Assembly: GCA_020438845.1 (NCBI GenBank)
Contig: JAGQTV010000028.1
Coordinates: forward strand, 62,001 to 126,000
Length of the DNA: 64,000 nucleotides
Reading direction: 5' to 3'
Origin: Mycobacterium sp.
GTDB lineage: Bacteria > Actinomycetota > Actinomycetes > Mycobacteriales > Mycobacteriaceae
The translations under genes were made by a program, and so were the position numbers. Below, piece after piece: positions 16,062 to 24,787 of the stretch. Positions within the stretch are counted from its first letter, which is position 1, and each line of letters begins with the position of its first letter. The notes beneath the pieces were generated by a model. It saw nothing but the letters and a program-made list of their open reading frames with translations. It had not been told where the DNA came from and made no database searches.

Positions 16062-17234
16062 ATGCCCCTGCCGCCGCTGGTTGAGCCCGGCTCCGAGCTC
16101 ACCAAAGCCGAGGTCGCGCGCTACAGCCGTCATCTGATCCTCCCCGAATTCGGCGTGCTGGGGCAGCGGCGGCTCAAGAACGCCCGCGTGCTGGTGATCG
16201 GCGCCGGTGGGCTGGGCTCGCCAACGCTGCTCTATTTGGCCGCCGCCGGGGTCGGGACTTTGGGCATCGTCGACTTCGACACCGTCGAAGAGTCCAACCT
16301 GCAGCGCCAGATCATCCATGGCTGCTCCGACGTCGGCCGGCCCAAGGCTCAAAGCGCCCGCGACGCCATCGCCGAACTCAATCCGCTGGTCACCGTGCGG
16401 CTGCACGAAGTCCGGCTCGAACCCGAAAACGCCCTGGAGTTGTTTGAGCAGTATGACCTCATCGTCGACGGCACCGACAACTTCGCCACTCGCTACCTCG
16501 TCAACGACGCTGCGGTGCTGACGCACAAGCCGTACGTCTGGGGTTCCATCTACCGCTTCGAAGGCCAGGTATCGGTGTTCTGGGAGGACGCCCCCGACGG
16601 TCCCGACGGCGAGCGGCGGGGGATCAACTACCGCGACCTTTTCCCCGAGCCGCCACCGCCGGGTCTGGTGCCGTCCTGTGCCGAGGGCGGAGTGCTGGGC
16701 GTTCTGTGCGCCGCGATCGCCTCGGTGATGAGCACCGAAGCCATCAAGCTGATCACCGCTACGGGCGACCCCCTGCTGGGCCGGGTGCTGCTCTACGACG
16801 CTCTGGCCATGAACTACCGCACCATCGGCATCCGCAAGGATCCGGCTGCGCCGGCGATCGTCGAACTGGCCGACTACGAGCAACTCTGCGGCGGGTCGGG
16901 GCCCGATATCGGCTCTGGTATCACTCCGCAGGCGCTGCGAGACCTGCTCGACGCCGAGGCCGGGATCGTGCTGATCGACGTCCGGGAGCCCGCCGAGTGG
17001 CAGATCAATCGCATCGACGGCGCACATCTCATTCCGCTGTCGGCGATCGCGTCCGGAGCCGGCCTGGACCAACTGCCTGCCGACCGCGTCCCGGTGCTGT
17101 ACTGCAAGAGCGGGATCCGTTCGGCCGAGGCCCTGGCCGTCTTGCACCGGGCCGGGTTCGCCAACGCGCTGCACCTGGAGGGCGGCATCCTGGCCTGGGC
17201 CGAGCAATTCGAGCCCGACATGGCGATGTACTGA
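16062..17234 (+). CDS. moeZ: Adenylyltransferase/sulfurtransferase MoeZ (MoeB-rhodanese fusion)
   Basis: 390-residue two-domain protein. Residues 1-260 are the E1-like MoeB/ThiF adenylyltransferase, with the ATP loop VIGAGGLGSPTLLYLAAAGVG, the arginine finger NLQRQ and DGTDNFATRYLVND. Residues about 285-390 are a rhodanese domain with the persulfide loop CKSGIRS. It activates the C-terminal glycine of sulfur-carrier proteins and loads sulfur for molybdopterin, thiamine or cysteine (CysO) synthesis. ATG 16062 sits just after GGAGGG; ATG 16053 is an alternative. One CxxC pair of many MoeBs is absent; only the single Cys in PSCAEG is seen. Confidence 0.92.
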   Translation: MPLPPLVEPGSELTKAEVARYSRHLILPEFGVLGQRRLKNARVLVIGAGGLGSPTLLYLAAAGVGTLGIVDFDTVEESNLQRQIIHGCSDVGRPKAQSARDAIAELNPLVTVRLHEVRLEPENALELFEQYDLIVDGTDNFATRYLVNDAAVLTHKPYVWGSIYRFEGQVSVFWEDAPDGPDGERRGINYRDLFPEPPPPGLVPSCAEGGVLGVLCAAIASVMSTEAIKLITATGDPLLGRVLLYDALAMNYRTIGIRKDPAAPAIVELADYEQLCGGSGPDIGSGITPQALRDLLDAEAGIVLIDVREPAEWQINRIDGAHLIPLSAIASGAGLDQLPADRVPVLYCKSGIRSAEALAVLHRAGFANALHLEGGILAWAEQFEPDMAMY

Positions 17235-17269
17235 CGGGTACTGACCCCGCGACGGCTTACCCTGGCGGT

Positions 17270-18124
17270 GTGACCGACGAACGACCGCCTGACCATGTGC
17301 TGGCCGCGTTCGGTATCAAGAGCGGTGAGCCCCAGCACCTCGGCGACGACTGGGACGGCGGTTGGCGTTGCGGAGAGATTGTGTTGTCCCCGATCACCGA
17401 CCACCCGCGGGCCGCATGGTCGGCCAAGGTTCGCGAATCGCTGTTCGTGGACGGCCTGCGGCTGGCTCGGCCCGTGCGTTCCACCGACGGGCGCTACGTC
17501 GTGTCGGGGTGGCGGGCGGATACGTTCCTCGCCGGTTCGCCCGAGCCGCGCCACGACGAGGTGGTGTCGGCCGGGGTGCGGCTGCATGAGGCTACCGCCG
17601 CCTTGGAGCGTCCGAGGTTCCTGACTCAGGCCCCGGTGCCGCCGTGGACCGACATCGACGTGTTCGTGGTCGCCGACCGCGCCGCGTGGGAGGAACGCCC
17701 GCTGCAGAGCCTGCCCCCTGGTGCGCCGGAGATGCCGGACAGCGAGGACCGCCAGAGTTCCCGAGAATTGCTGACCCAGTTGGCCCGGTTGCGCAAGCCC
17801 ACCAAGAGCCCTCATCAGCTGGTGCACGGAGACCTTTACGGCACAGTGCTGTTCGCCGGCGCTTTGGCGCCGGGCATCACCGACATCGCCCCGTATTGGC
17901 GGCCGGCATCGTGGGCCGCCGGGGTGGCCGTCGTCGACGCGCTGTCCTGGGACGAGGCCGACGAAGGGCTCATCGAGCGCTGGGACATCTTGCCGGAATG
18001 GTCGCAGATGTTGTTGCGGGCGTTGATGTTCCGCTTGGCGGTGCACACCATGCATCCGCGGTCGACGCCTGCGGCCTTCCCCGGTCTGGTTCGCACCACT
18101 GCTTTGGTCCGGATGACGCTCTGA
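17270..18124 (+). CDS. Phosphotransferase-fold protein (TIGR02569-type, Rv3205c-like)
   Basis: 284 residues resembling the aminoglycoside/choline kinase fold. The Brenner-like motif VHGDLYGTVLF is present, but the following DFG-type aspartate is represented by GITDIAPYW, so activity is uncertain. The N-terminus starts VTDERPPDHVLAAFG; a TACCCT -10 hexamer ends 6 nt upstream of GTG 17270. It follows moeZ by 35 bp and is the usual neighbour in mycobacteria. The family has no established substrate. Confidence 0.78.
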   Translation: MTDERPPDHVLAAFGIKSGEPQHLGDDWDGGWRCGEIVLSPITDHPRAAWSAKVRESLFVDGLRLARPVRSTDGRYVVSGWRADTFLAGSPEPRHDEVVSAGVRLHEATAALERPRFLTQAPVPPWTDIDVFVVADRAAWEERPLQSLPPGAPEMPDSEDRQSSRELLTQLARLRKPTKSPHQLVHGDLYGTVLFAGALAPGITDIAPYWRPASWAAGVAVVDALSWDEADEGLIERWDILPEWSQMLLRALMFRLAVHTMHPRSTPAAFPGLVRTTALVRMTL

Positions 18125-18348
18125 GGCAGCCTTCAGGCGCGTCGCCCTGAAATTCTCCTGGGTTGCAGCCAAGATGTCCGGGCGCGGAATGAAAATTTAC
18201 TGACTGCCCTGTCTCCTGCCGCCCTGCGCACTCCGAAACATCCACTGGGAAAGCCGGTCACGCTCGGTGCGTTCCTGAATGCGTGGCAGATCAACTCCTA
18301 CGTGACCATCGAGGTCTCGAAGGCGGAGTCATCGCCACCATGGTCCGG
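18125..18348. other. Intergenic region, nothing recognised
   Basis: About 224 bp between two convergent genes. A short open stretch on the plus strand (about 18210-18350) reads LGKPVTLGAFLNAWQ, which does not resemble a family I know, and runs without a start into the antisense of the alkyltransferase-like gene. It might be the remnant of a lost gene. No terminator or repeat was seen. Confidence 0.4.
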
Positions 18349-18648
18349 CTATCCGAAGTCGTGTCGGACCTCGGCCAGCGGGATTCGGCCATCAGTGGCC
18401 AGCACACCTTCGGCCCGTAGCAGTTCCAGCTGCTGCGTTTCCAAGTGTGCGGCGGGGCGTCCGGAGGCGGTGATCACCCGATGCCAGGGCAGGCCGGCGG
18501 AGTCGGTCCGCATGATCCAGCCGACGATTCGCGGACTGGAAAGTCCTGCAGCGCTAGCGATGTCACCGTAGGTGGCGACCCGGCCCGCCGGTATCGAGGC
18601 CACCAATGCGCGCACCCGTTCCACTTGGGCGTCGGTGATCGCCGGCAT
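18349..18648 (-). CDS. Alkyltransferase-like protein (ATL; Rv3204-like)
   Basis: 99-residue homologue of the C-terminal domain of O6-methylguanine-DNA methyltransferase. The DNA-binding HTH region (GRVATYGDIASAAG) and arginine finger context SSPRIVG are intact, but the active site reads PWHRV (Trp55), replacing the alkyl-accepting cysteine of PCHRV. That is the hallmark of ATL proteins, which bind O6-alkylguanine and hand it to nucleotide excision repair instead of repairing it. ATG 18648 is chosen over the adjacent GTG 18651. It lies immediately downstream of the LipV-like gene, whose stop codon is next to it, so the two are co-transcribed. Confidence 0.9.
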   Translation of the reverse strand: MPAITDAQVERVRALVASIPAGRVATYGDIASAAGLSSPRIVGWIMRTDSAGLPWHRVITASGRPAAHLETQQLELLRAEGVLATDGRIPLAEVRHDFG

Positions 18649-18651
18649 CAC

Positions 18652-19434
18652 TCAGCCCAGCATGTCCCGGATGACGGCAGCGGTCTCGGCGGGCTTGACC
18701 TGGGCCACCATGTGTTGGCAGGCGAAATCCGCCAAGACGAAGTCGGCGCCGAGGTGGCTCGACAGGGTGTCGATCAACGCCTCGGTCACGTATGGCGGAT
18801 TCTGAAAGGCCGCACGCACCAGAGTGGTTCGGGTTCCGCGATGCGGCAGAGCGACATCGCGGGCCAGTTCACTCCAGTACGCGACCATCGCGGGAATACA
18901 GACCCGCCAGCCATAGCGGCCATTGGGTAGGGCGATCAGATGCTCATCGAGATCGTCGTCAAGTTCGACGGGGGGAACGTCGGCCCACACGCCGGTGGAT
19001 TTCTCGGTACGCGCCTCGGCGCGGTCGGTGTAGTCCGGTGAGGCCAGCGTGGCCTCGGCGATCTCGAGGACCCACTGCCCGTCCAAGGCCACCGCCGGGT
19101 CCAGCAGCACCACACCGGACACCAGGTCGGGGCAGGCCGCGGCAAAGTGCAATGCGATCGCGGCGCCGAACGAATGGCCCACCACAACGACGGGCCCCTC
19201 GGCCTCGTTCTCCACACACGTCGCCAGCGCGGCGACGTTGGCGTCGATCGTCCAGGGCGCGGCGTAGGACGAGTGGCCATGTCCCAGCAGGTCCGGAGCC
19301 AGCACGCCGACGTCGGACAGATACCGGGTGGCCAGCGTGCGCCAGCGTCGGCCGTGGCCGGTCAGGCCGTGGATGGCCAGCACCCGGGCGCCGCCCGGCG
19401 GGCCGTAGCGGTGCAGATGGAGGTGGTTGCTCAC
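18652..19434 (-). CDS. lipV: Alpha/beta hydrolase (LipV-like)
   Basis: 260-residue alpha/beta-hydrolase. The oxyanion segment is IHGLTGHG, the nucleophile elbow VVGHSFGAA has Ser88, an acid follows in the DPAV/VLLDPAV region, and the catalytic histidine is in CQHMV near the C-terminus. It has no signal peptide. Likely an esterase or lipase; substrate unknown. GTG 19434 gives an N-terminus that begins directly with the first beta strand. The gene is divergent from the beta-CASP nuclease gene with only 18 bp between start codons. Confidence 0.85.
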   Translation of the reverse strand: MSNHLHLHRYGPPGGARVLAIHGLTGHGRRWRTLATRYLSDVGVLAPDLLGHGHSSYAAPWTIDANVAALATCVENEAEGPVVVVGHSFGAAIALHFAAACPDLVSGVVLLDPAVALDGQWVLEIAEATLASPDYTDRAEARTEKSTGVWADVPPVELDDDLDEHLIALPNGRYGWRVCIPAMVAYWSELARDVALPHRGTRTTLVRAAFQNPPYVTEALIDTLSSHLGADFVLADFACQHMVAQVKPAETAAVIRDMLG

Positions 19435-19452
19435 GGGCCCTATGCTGCCACC
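19435..19452. promoter_or_regulatory. 18-bp divergent gap lipV / beta-CASP nuclease
   Basis: The gap contains a plus-strand -10 hexamer TATGCT (19441-19446) exactly 6 nt before ATG 19453, predicting a leaderless mRNA. The -35 region of each gene must lie inside the coding start of the other. No good -10 is seen for lipV in the gap (CAGCAT at best). Confidence 0.5.
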
Positions 19453-20823
19453 ATGGGTTCCGAACTCACTTTGTGCTGTCTCGGCGCTGCCGACACCGTC
19501 ACCGGCTCCAAGCATCTGTTGGAAGCCGCCGGCACCCGAATCCTGGTGGATTGCGGCCTGTTCCAGGGTGTCAAGAACCTGCGCGAGCAAAACTGGGACC
19601 GGCTGGCGGTCGACCCGTCGACAATTGACGCAGTCGTCCTCACCCACGCCCACCTCGATCACAGCGGTTATCTGCCCCGCCTGGTGCGACAGGGGTTCCG
19701 TGGGCGAATCTTCGCCACGGCGGCCACCGCTGCGGTCGCCGAAATCATTCTGCGCGACAGCGCGTCGCTGCAAGAACGCGATGCGGAGTTCCTGAACAGG
19801 CACAAGGCCACCAAACACCACCCGGCCCTGCCGCTGTACGACAGCGAGGATGCGCAACGTGCCATCGACCTGTTAACCACCCGGCCCTTCGGGCACGAGT
19901 TCGACCTGCCGGGCACCGGGGCGGTGGTCACCTTCCGACGCGCGGGGCACATCCTCGGCGCGTCGACTGTCGACCTGCTCTGGCACGGCCGTCGGCTCGT
20001 CTTCACCGGCGACCTGGGCCGCTACGACGATCCGGTGATGCTCAACCCGGAGCCGGTGCCGGCCGCCGACTATCTGGTGATGGAGTCGACCTACGGTGAC
20101 CGCGTCCATGACCGCTCCGACCCAGCCGGCACGCTGGCCACCATCATCGACACGACGGTGGAGCGCGCCGGCACCGTGGTGATTCCAGCCTTCGCGTTGG
20201 GGCGGGCCCAGACCCTGCTGTACTACCTGTGGGAGTTACGTCGTCAGCGGAGACTGCCCGATGTCCCGGTTTACCTGGACAGCCCGATGGCGATCAACGT
20301 CAGCAACCTGCTGCGTACCTTCCAGAACGACCACCGCTTGGATCCCGAGATTTACGAGGACATGTGCGCCATGGCGCACTACACGCAGGACGCGGAGGAA
20401 TCCAAGAAGATCTCGGCCAGCCGCGAACCCAAGATCATCATCTCTGCCAGCGGGATGGCCACCGGCGGCCGGATTCTGCACCATCTCAAGGCGTTTGCCC
20501 CGGATCCCCGTAACACGATCATGCTCACCGGTTATCAGGCGCCGGGTACCCGCGGCCGTTCGATCGCTGCGGGTGAGCGTCAGGTCAGAATTCACGGCGA
20601 ATGGGTCCCGATCAATGCCCAGGTTGCCAATCTGAAGATGCTGTCCGCGCATGCCGACGCCAACGAACTCATCCGTTGGGCCCGCGGCTTCACCTCACCG
20701 CCCCGACGGGTGTTCGTGGTCCACGGCGAACCTGAGGCGGCAGACACCCTTCGTGCCCGCCTGAGTCACGAATTAGGTTGGCAAGCAACGGTTCCTCGGC
20801 AGAACCAGCTGTTCGACCTGTAA
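19453..20823 (+). CDS. Metallo-beta-lactamase fold, beta-CASP RNA/DNA nuclease
   Basis: 456-residue beta-CASP family protein of the YSH1/CPSF73-like bacterial group. The metal motif THAHLDHSG has His65, His67, Asp69 and His70, with further ligands in RAGHILGAS and FTGDLGRYD. The beta-CASP insert contains ESTYGDR, FALGRAQTLLYYL, ISASGMATGGRILHHL, then LSAHADANELIRW and VFVVHGEPEAA. Such enzymes cut or trim RNA 3' ends, or act as 5' exonucleases; which applies here is not known. It is distinct from RNase J by motif spacing. The gene is not in the remembered M. tuberculosis order at this spot, so it is a lineage-specific insertion. Confidence 0.87.
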   Translation: MGSELTLCCLGAADTVTGSKHLLEAAGTRILVDCGLFQGVKNLREQNWDRLAVDPSTIDAVVLTHAHLDHSGYLPRLVRQGFRGRIFATAATAAVAEIILRDSASLQERDAEFLNRHKATKHHPALPLYDSEDAQRAIDLLTTRPFGHEFDLPGTGAVVTFRRAGHILGASTVDLLWHGRRLVFTGDLGRYDDPVMLNPEPVPAADYLVMESTYGDRVHDRSDPAGTLATIIDTTVERAGTVVIPAFALGRAQTLLYYLWELRRQRRLPDVPVYLDSPMAINVSNLLRTFQNDHRLDPEIYEDMCAMAHYTQDAEESKKISASREPKIIISASGMATGGRILHHLKAFAPDPRNTIMLTGYQAPGTRGRSIAAGERQVRIHGEWVPINAQVANLKMLSAHADANELIRWARGFTSPPRRVFVVHGEPEAADTLRARLSHELGWQATVPRQNQLFDL

Positions 20824-20826
20824 TCT

Positions 20827-20839
20827 TGCTGATTCAGCA
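20827..20839. promoter_or_regulatory. 13-bp perfect palindrome upstream of secreted-protein gene
   Basis: TGCTGATTCAGCA is a perfect inverted repeat with a single central base, placed 4 nt after the nuclease stop and 17 nt before the GTG of the next gene. It could be a protein-binding site or a small hairpin. No regulator was identified. Confidence 0.35.
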
Positions 20840-20855
20840 GGATAAGGGGGCCGAT

Positions 20856-21200
20856 GTGCTGACCAGAAGGCTTCACCTGATCACGGTGCTGGCGGCGACC
20901 GCTGTGGTCGTTCCGATGGGAGTCATCGCTGCGCCGACAGCCGCCGCGGATTGCAACTCGACCGGGAGCACTACGTTGTGTGCGAGCGGTGGTTCGGTGC
21001 GGGGCGGTTCCGGTGCTCCCGCATCGGTTCCCGTCTACGACCCGTATCCGTGTGTGGGCGATCCGTGGTGCGATCTCTACGACAATTACAACCCGGGTAT
21101 CGAATGGGATCTCCCCGATATCAATCGGCCAGGTCGTCCCGGGGGGCCTGACGGACCGGGTGGGCCCAGCAGACCGGGCAGACCGGGCAGACCGGGATAG
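20856..21200 (+). CDS. Small secreted protein with collagen-like Gly-Pro-Arg tail
   Basis: 114 residues. A signal peptide (VLTRRLHLITVLAATAVVV..., cleavage about AAPTAAA-DC) precedes a mature domain with four cysteines (DCNS, TLCAS, YPCVG, PWCDL), which probably form two disulfides. The C-terminal 25 residues are a low-complexity Gly-Arg-Pro/Gly-Pro repeat resembling collagen-like Gly-X-Y triplets, made by short GGCAGACCG-type DNA repeats at the 3' end. I do not recognise a family. The start GTG 20856 follows GGGGG at 8 nt. It is 38 bp upstream of the hemophore-like gene and likely in one operon with it. Confidence 0.7.
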   Translation: MLTRRLHLITVLAATAVVVPMGVIAAPTAAADCNSTGSTTLCASGGSVRGGSGAPASVPVYDPYPCVGDPWCDLYDNYNPGIEWDLPDINRPGRPGGPDGPGGPSRPGRPGRPG

Positions 21201-21238
21201 CCACGCCGAAAATCCGTTCGTTCAAGGGAGTCTGACTA

Positions 21239-21646
21239 ATGTCTTTGTCTTTTAGGTCCAATAGGTCCGCTGGAGCCCGTCGCGCGGTCGCCGGTGTTCT
21301 CACCGCCGCTGCGCTGACCGGCGTGGTGGTGGGCACCGCTCCCGTTGCGGCGGCCGACGATCCGCCCAACTGCACGGCGGCAGATCTCGCCGGTGTGGCG
21401 GCCGGTGTGTCGGCGGCCATGTCGGCCTACCTCTTCACCCACCCGGACGTCAACGCGTTCGCGACCAGTCTCAAGGGGCAGCCTCGTGATGAGGTCCAGG
21501 CCATGGTTCAGCAGTGGTCGGAGGCCCACCCGCAGGAGAGGGCCGAGATCAAGGCGATCCGCCAGCCGTTGGCCGATCTCCGGAACCGCTGCGGCGGGCT
21601 GGACAACGACCCGGTGGCCGACGTTCGGGGCGCCCTGGCCGGGTAG
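21239..21646 (+). CDS. Hemophore-like secreted protein (Rv0203/TB8.4-type family)
   Basis: 135 residues with a Sec signal peptide (positively charged start, hydrophobic core LTAAALTGVVVG, cleavage near APVAAA-DD). The mature part starts DPPNCTAADL and contains THPDVNAFATSLKG, a signature of mycobacterial haem-carrier-like proteins, and a second cysteine (RNRCGG) that would pair with the first. It is proposed to bind haem in the cell envelope; haem binding is inferred from the family, and no haem ligand was pinned down. ATG 21239 has an AAGGGAG ribosome site. No IdeR box was seen upstream. Confidence 0.8.
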   Translation: MSLSFRSNRSAGARRAVAGVLTAAALTGVVVGTAPVAAADDPPNCTAADLAGVAAGVSAAMSAYLFTHPDVNAFATSLKGQPRDEVQAMVQQWSEAHPQERAEIKAIRQPLADLRNRCGGLDNDPVADVRGALAG

Positions 21647-21712
21647 CCGCCGAACCGCGACCCGGTTGGGCGGCTTGGAATCAATGTCAGACCCTTCTGG
21701 TGTCATGCCGGT

Positions 21713-24700
21713 ATGGCAGAAGTTCGGGTGCTGGGCGGGCCAGGCACGGGCAAGACCAGCCTGCTGGTCGACACGGCTGCTGCGCATATCGCCGCGGGGC
21801 TGGAGCCCGAGTCGTTGCTGCTGCTGACCGGGTCTGGCCCGCTGGCTGCCTCGACGCGCAGCGCGGTGACAGCGCGGCTGCTCGCTGCGCGCTGCGCGGA
21901 GCCATGCCGGGCCGTGGTTCGCGAGCCTGTGGTGCGGTCGGTGCACTCCTACGCCTTCGCGGTGTTGCGTAAGGCCGCAGCACGGGCCGGTGATCCACCC
22001 CCGCGGCTGGTCACCCGTGCCGAGCAGGACGGCATCATCCGCGAGCTGCTCGCCGGAGATCTCGAGGACGGCGCGCTCCACTGGTCGCGGGAACTGCGCC
22101 CGGCGCTGACCACCGCCGGGTTCGCCACCGAGCTACGCGACCTGATGGCGCGGTGCGCCGAACGCGGGGTGGACCCAGCCGAACTGCAGCGCATCGGGCG
22201 ACGTTCCGGACGCAGCGAATGGGTTGCCGCGGGCCGGTTCGCCCGTCAGTACGAGCAGGTGATGCTGTTGCGTGCATCCGTCGGCACGGCGGCTCCGCAG
22301 GCGACGGTGCCGGCGCTGGGAGCTGACGAACTGGTCGGCGCGGCGCTGGATGCACTGGCTGCCGACCCCGATCTGCTTGCCACCGAACGGGCACGGGTGC
22401 GGCTGCTCTTGGTCGATGATGCCCAGAACCTCGATCCTCAGGCCGCCCGGCTGGTCCGGGTGCTGGCGGCTGGGGCGGAGTTGACCGTGTTGGCCGGTGA
22501 TCCCAACCAGGCCGTGTTCGGGTTCCGCGGCGGTGACCCCGAACTGCTGACAGCCACCGACGGCGAGACCATCGAGTTGACCCGATCGCATCGGTGCGCA
22601 CCGGAAATCGCCCGGGCGATCGCGGGGATTGCTGCCCGGTTGCCGGGCACCGGGTGGCGCACCGTCGACGGCTCTGGCGAGCCGGGGGCGGTCCGCGTGA
22701 CCGTGGCAGGTTCGGTTCACGCCGAGGCCGCGTTGGTCGCCGACGCGTTGCGCCGGGCCCATCTCATCGACGGAGTGCCCTGGTCGCAGCTTGCCGTGAT
22801 CGTGCGTTCGGCGTCGACTGCGTCCGCGCTGGCGAGGTCGCTGGCCACAGCCGGTGTTCCGGTGGACGGCTCCGCAGGTGGCGGACCGGTCGGTGCCCAG
22901 CCCGCTGCCCGCGCGCTGTTGACCGTGCTGAGCGCCACCATCGATGGCCTGGGCGAGGACCGGGCCATCACGCTGCTCACCGGGCCCATCGGCAGGGTCG
23001 ACCCGGTGTCGTTACGCCAGCTTCGACGCGTGCTGCGGCGCACCGGCACCACCCTGCCCGAGGCGCTGACCGGACAGGCTCCGCAGTTGCCGGGTGCTCT
23101 CGGGCGTGCGGTCAAGCGGGTCAGGTCCGTCCTGGCGGCTGCCGCGCGCGCCAACCGCGAACATCGCGATCCGCGTTACACGCTGTGGCAGGCGTGGGAC
23201 CGCACTGGTTTGCAGCGCCGCTGGTTGACCGCCGCCGAGCGCGGTGGGGTGGACGGGGCTTTGGCGGACCGCAATCTCAGCGCGGTCACTGCGCTGTTCG
23301 ACATCGCCGAGACCTACGTCGCCCGCACCACCGGCGCGTCGGTGTCGGGGCTGCTCGACCATGTCGCGGCTCTGCAGTTGCCGCCGGTGCCCACCGGCTC
23401 CGCAGCGGGCGCCGAGACGGTCGCGGTGCTCAGCCCGCACGCTGCCCTGGGCCGAGAGTGGGACATGGTCATCATCGCCGGTGTGCAGGAGGGGTTGTGG
23501 CCCAACACCACTCCACGTGGCGGCGTGCTGGGCACCCAGCGACTGCTCGACGTCCTGGACGGCCTCGGCGAGGACGTATCGACGCGAGCTCCGCTGCTGG
23601 CCGAGGAACGCCGGTTGCTGATCGCGGCGATGGGCCGGGCGCGGCGGCGGCTGTTGATCACCGCGGTCGACAGCGACGCCGGCGACGAGGCGATGCTGCC
23701 GTCCGTGTTCGTGACGGAGTTGGCAACCCTGGCAATCGAACCCGCCGACGAGCCTGCTCGGCCGGTGCCGGCGCCCGCACTGCTGTCGGCAGCGGCGGTG
23801 GTCGGCCGGTTGCGAGCGATGGTGTGTTCCCCTGAGGGCACTGTCGATGACGCCCGAAAGGTCAGCGCTGCAAGACAATTGGCGCGACTTGCCGAAGCCG
23901 GGGTGCCCGGGGCGGATCCCGCGCAGTGGCAGGGCCTGGCGCCGCTGAGCACCGAGGAGCCCCTGTGGTCCGACCCTGGACACTCCGTCACGCTGACTCC
24001 CTCGACGTGGCAGACGTTGACCGACTGCCCGTTGCGCTGGCTGGCCGAGGCCCATGGCGGCACCGGCCCTCGTCAGCTGAACTCGACCCTCGGATCGGTG
24101 GTCCATGCGTTGATCGCCGACCCCGCGGTGAGCGAGTCGCAGCTGGCTGTGGAGCTTGAGCGGCTCTGGGGCGCTCTGCCATTCGACTCGCCCTGGTATT
24201 CGGCCAACGAACTGGACCGGCACCGGGCCATGCTGTCGGCGTTCGTGGCCTGGCGCGCAGCCACCCGCCACGAGCTCACCGAGGTGGGCACCGAGGTCAG
24301 CCTCGGCGGCGTAGTCGCACCGGGAGTGCAGGTCCGCGGCCGCATCGACAGACTGGAGCGTGATCCGCAGGGCCGGTTGGTGATCGTCGATGTCAAGACC
24401 GCCAAGAGCCCGGTGACCAAGGACGACGCACAACAGCACGCCCAACTTCGGCTTTACCAGCTGGCAGTGGCAGCCGGATTGCTGTCGGACGGTGACGAGC
24501 CTGGCGGCGGCCGACTCGTCTACGTAGGAAAGCAGGCCGCCGGCGGCGGTGCCACTGAACGTGAGCAGACCGCTCTTGGCGCCGAGGATGTCGCCGGCCT
24601 GCGGGCCGATGTGGTTGCCGCCGCTGCCGCCACGGCCGGTCCGCAGTTCCTCGCACGGGCAAACGACGGCTGCGCGCACTGCCCGGTTCGGCCGTCCTGC

Positions 24701-24787
24701 CCGGCCCAGAACACTCAGCCGGCCCAGAACACTCAGCCGGCCCAGAACACTCAGCCGGCCCAGATCACGCAGCAGGAGCAGAAATGA
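21713..24787 (+). CDS. adnA: Helicase-nuclease subunit AdnA
   Basis: 1024-residue subunit of the mycobacterial AdnAB end-resection motor-nuclease. The UvrD-type N-terminal motor has Walker A GGPGTGKTS (8-16) and an atypical motif II LLVDDAQNL rather than DExQ, consistent with AdnA not being the lead motor. The C-terminal RecB-type nuclease has the ligand motifs RIDRLERD and VIVDVKTAK, and an iron-sulfur-type cluster CAHCPVRPSCP. The protein ends in a repetitive Gln-Asn-Thr-Gln-Pro-Ala tail. The stop overlaps the adnB start (ATGA), so the subunits are coupled. It acts in double-strand-break processing. Confidence 0.94.
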   Translation: MAEVRVLGGPGTGKTSLLVDTAAAHIAAGLEPESLLLLTGSGPLAASTRSAVTARLLAARCAEPCRAVVREPVVRSVHSYAFAVLRKAAARAGDPPPRLVTRAEQDGIIRELLAGDLEDGALHWSRELRPALTTAGFATELRDLMARCAERGVDPAELQRIGRRSGRSEWVAAGRFARQYEQVMLLRASVGTAAPQATVPALGADELVGAALDALAADPDLLATERARVRLLLVDDAQNLDPQAARLVRVLAAGAELTVLAGDPNQAVFGFRGGDPELLTATDGETIELTRSHRCAPEIARAIAGIAARLPGTGWRTVDGSGEPGAVRVTVAGSVHAEAALVADALRRAHLIDGVPWSQLAVIVRSASTASALARSLATAGVPVDGSAGGGPVGAQPAARALLTVLSATIDGLGEDRAITLLTGPIGRVDPVSLRQLRRVLRRTGTTLPEALTGQAPQLPGALGRAVKRVRSVLAAAARANREHRDPRYTLWQAWDRTGLQRRWLTAAERGGVDGALADRNLSAVTALFDIAETYVARTTGASVSGLLDHVAALQLPPVPTGSAAGAETVAVLSPHAALGREWDMVIIAGVQEGLWPNTTPRGGVLGTQRLLDVLDGLGEDVSTRAPLLAEERRLLIAAMGRARRRLLITAVDSDAGDEAMLPSVFVTELATLAIEPADEPARPVPAPALLSAAAVVGRLRAMVCSPEGTVDDARKVSAARQLARLAEAGVPGADPAQWQGLAPLSTEEPLWSDPGHSVTLTPSTWQTLTDCPLRWLAEAHGGTGPRQLNSTLGSVVHALIADPAVSESQLAVELERLWGALPFDSPWYSANELDRHRAMLSAFVAWRAATRHELTEVGTEVSLGGVVAPGVQVRGRIDRLERDPQGRLVIVDVKTAKSPVTKDDAQQHAQLRLYQLAVAAGLLSDGDEPGGGRLVYVGKQAAGGGATEREQTALGAEDVAGLRADVVAAAAATAGPQFLARANDGCAHCPVRPSCPAQNTQPAQNTQPAQNTQPAQITQQEQK
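24703..24772 (+). repeat. 18-bp tandem repeat at 3' end of adnA
   Basis: Three identical copies of GGCCCAGAACACTCAGCC (24703-24756) followed by a degenerate fourth. The unit is a multiple of three and encodes the hexapeptide AQNTQP in each copy, giving the disordered C-terminal tail of AdnA. Slippage would change tail length without breaking the frame. Confidence 0.9.

Noticed and set aside
21201-21238. IdeR iron box before the hemophore-like gene
   Set aside because: No sequence resembling the TTAGGTTAGGCTAACCTAA-type box was found there.
24697-24780. Possible CRISPR-like array at the adnA 3' end
   Set aside because: The units are contiguous tandem coding repeats of 18 bp without spacers, in frame with adnA.
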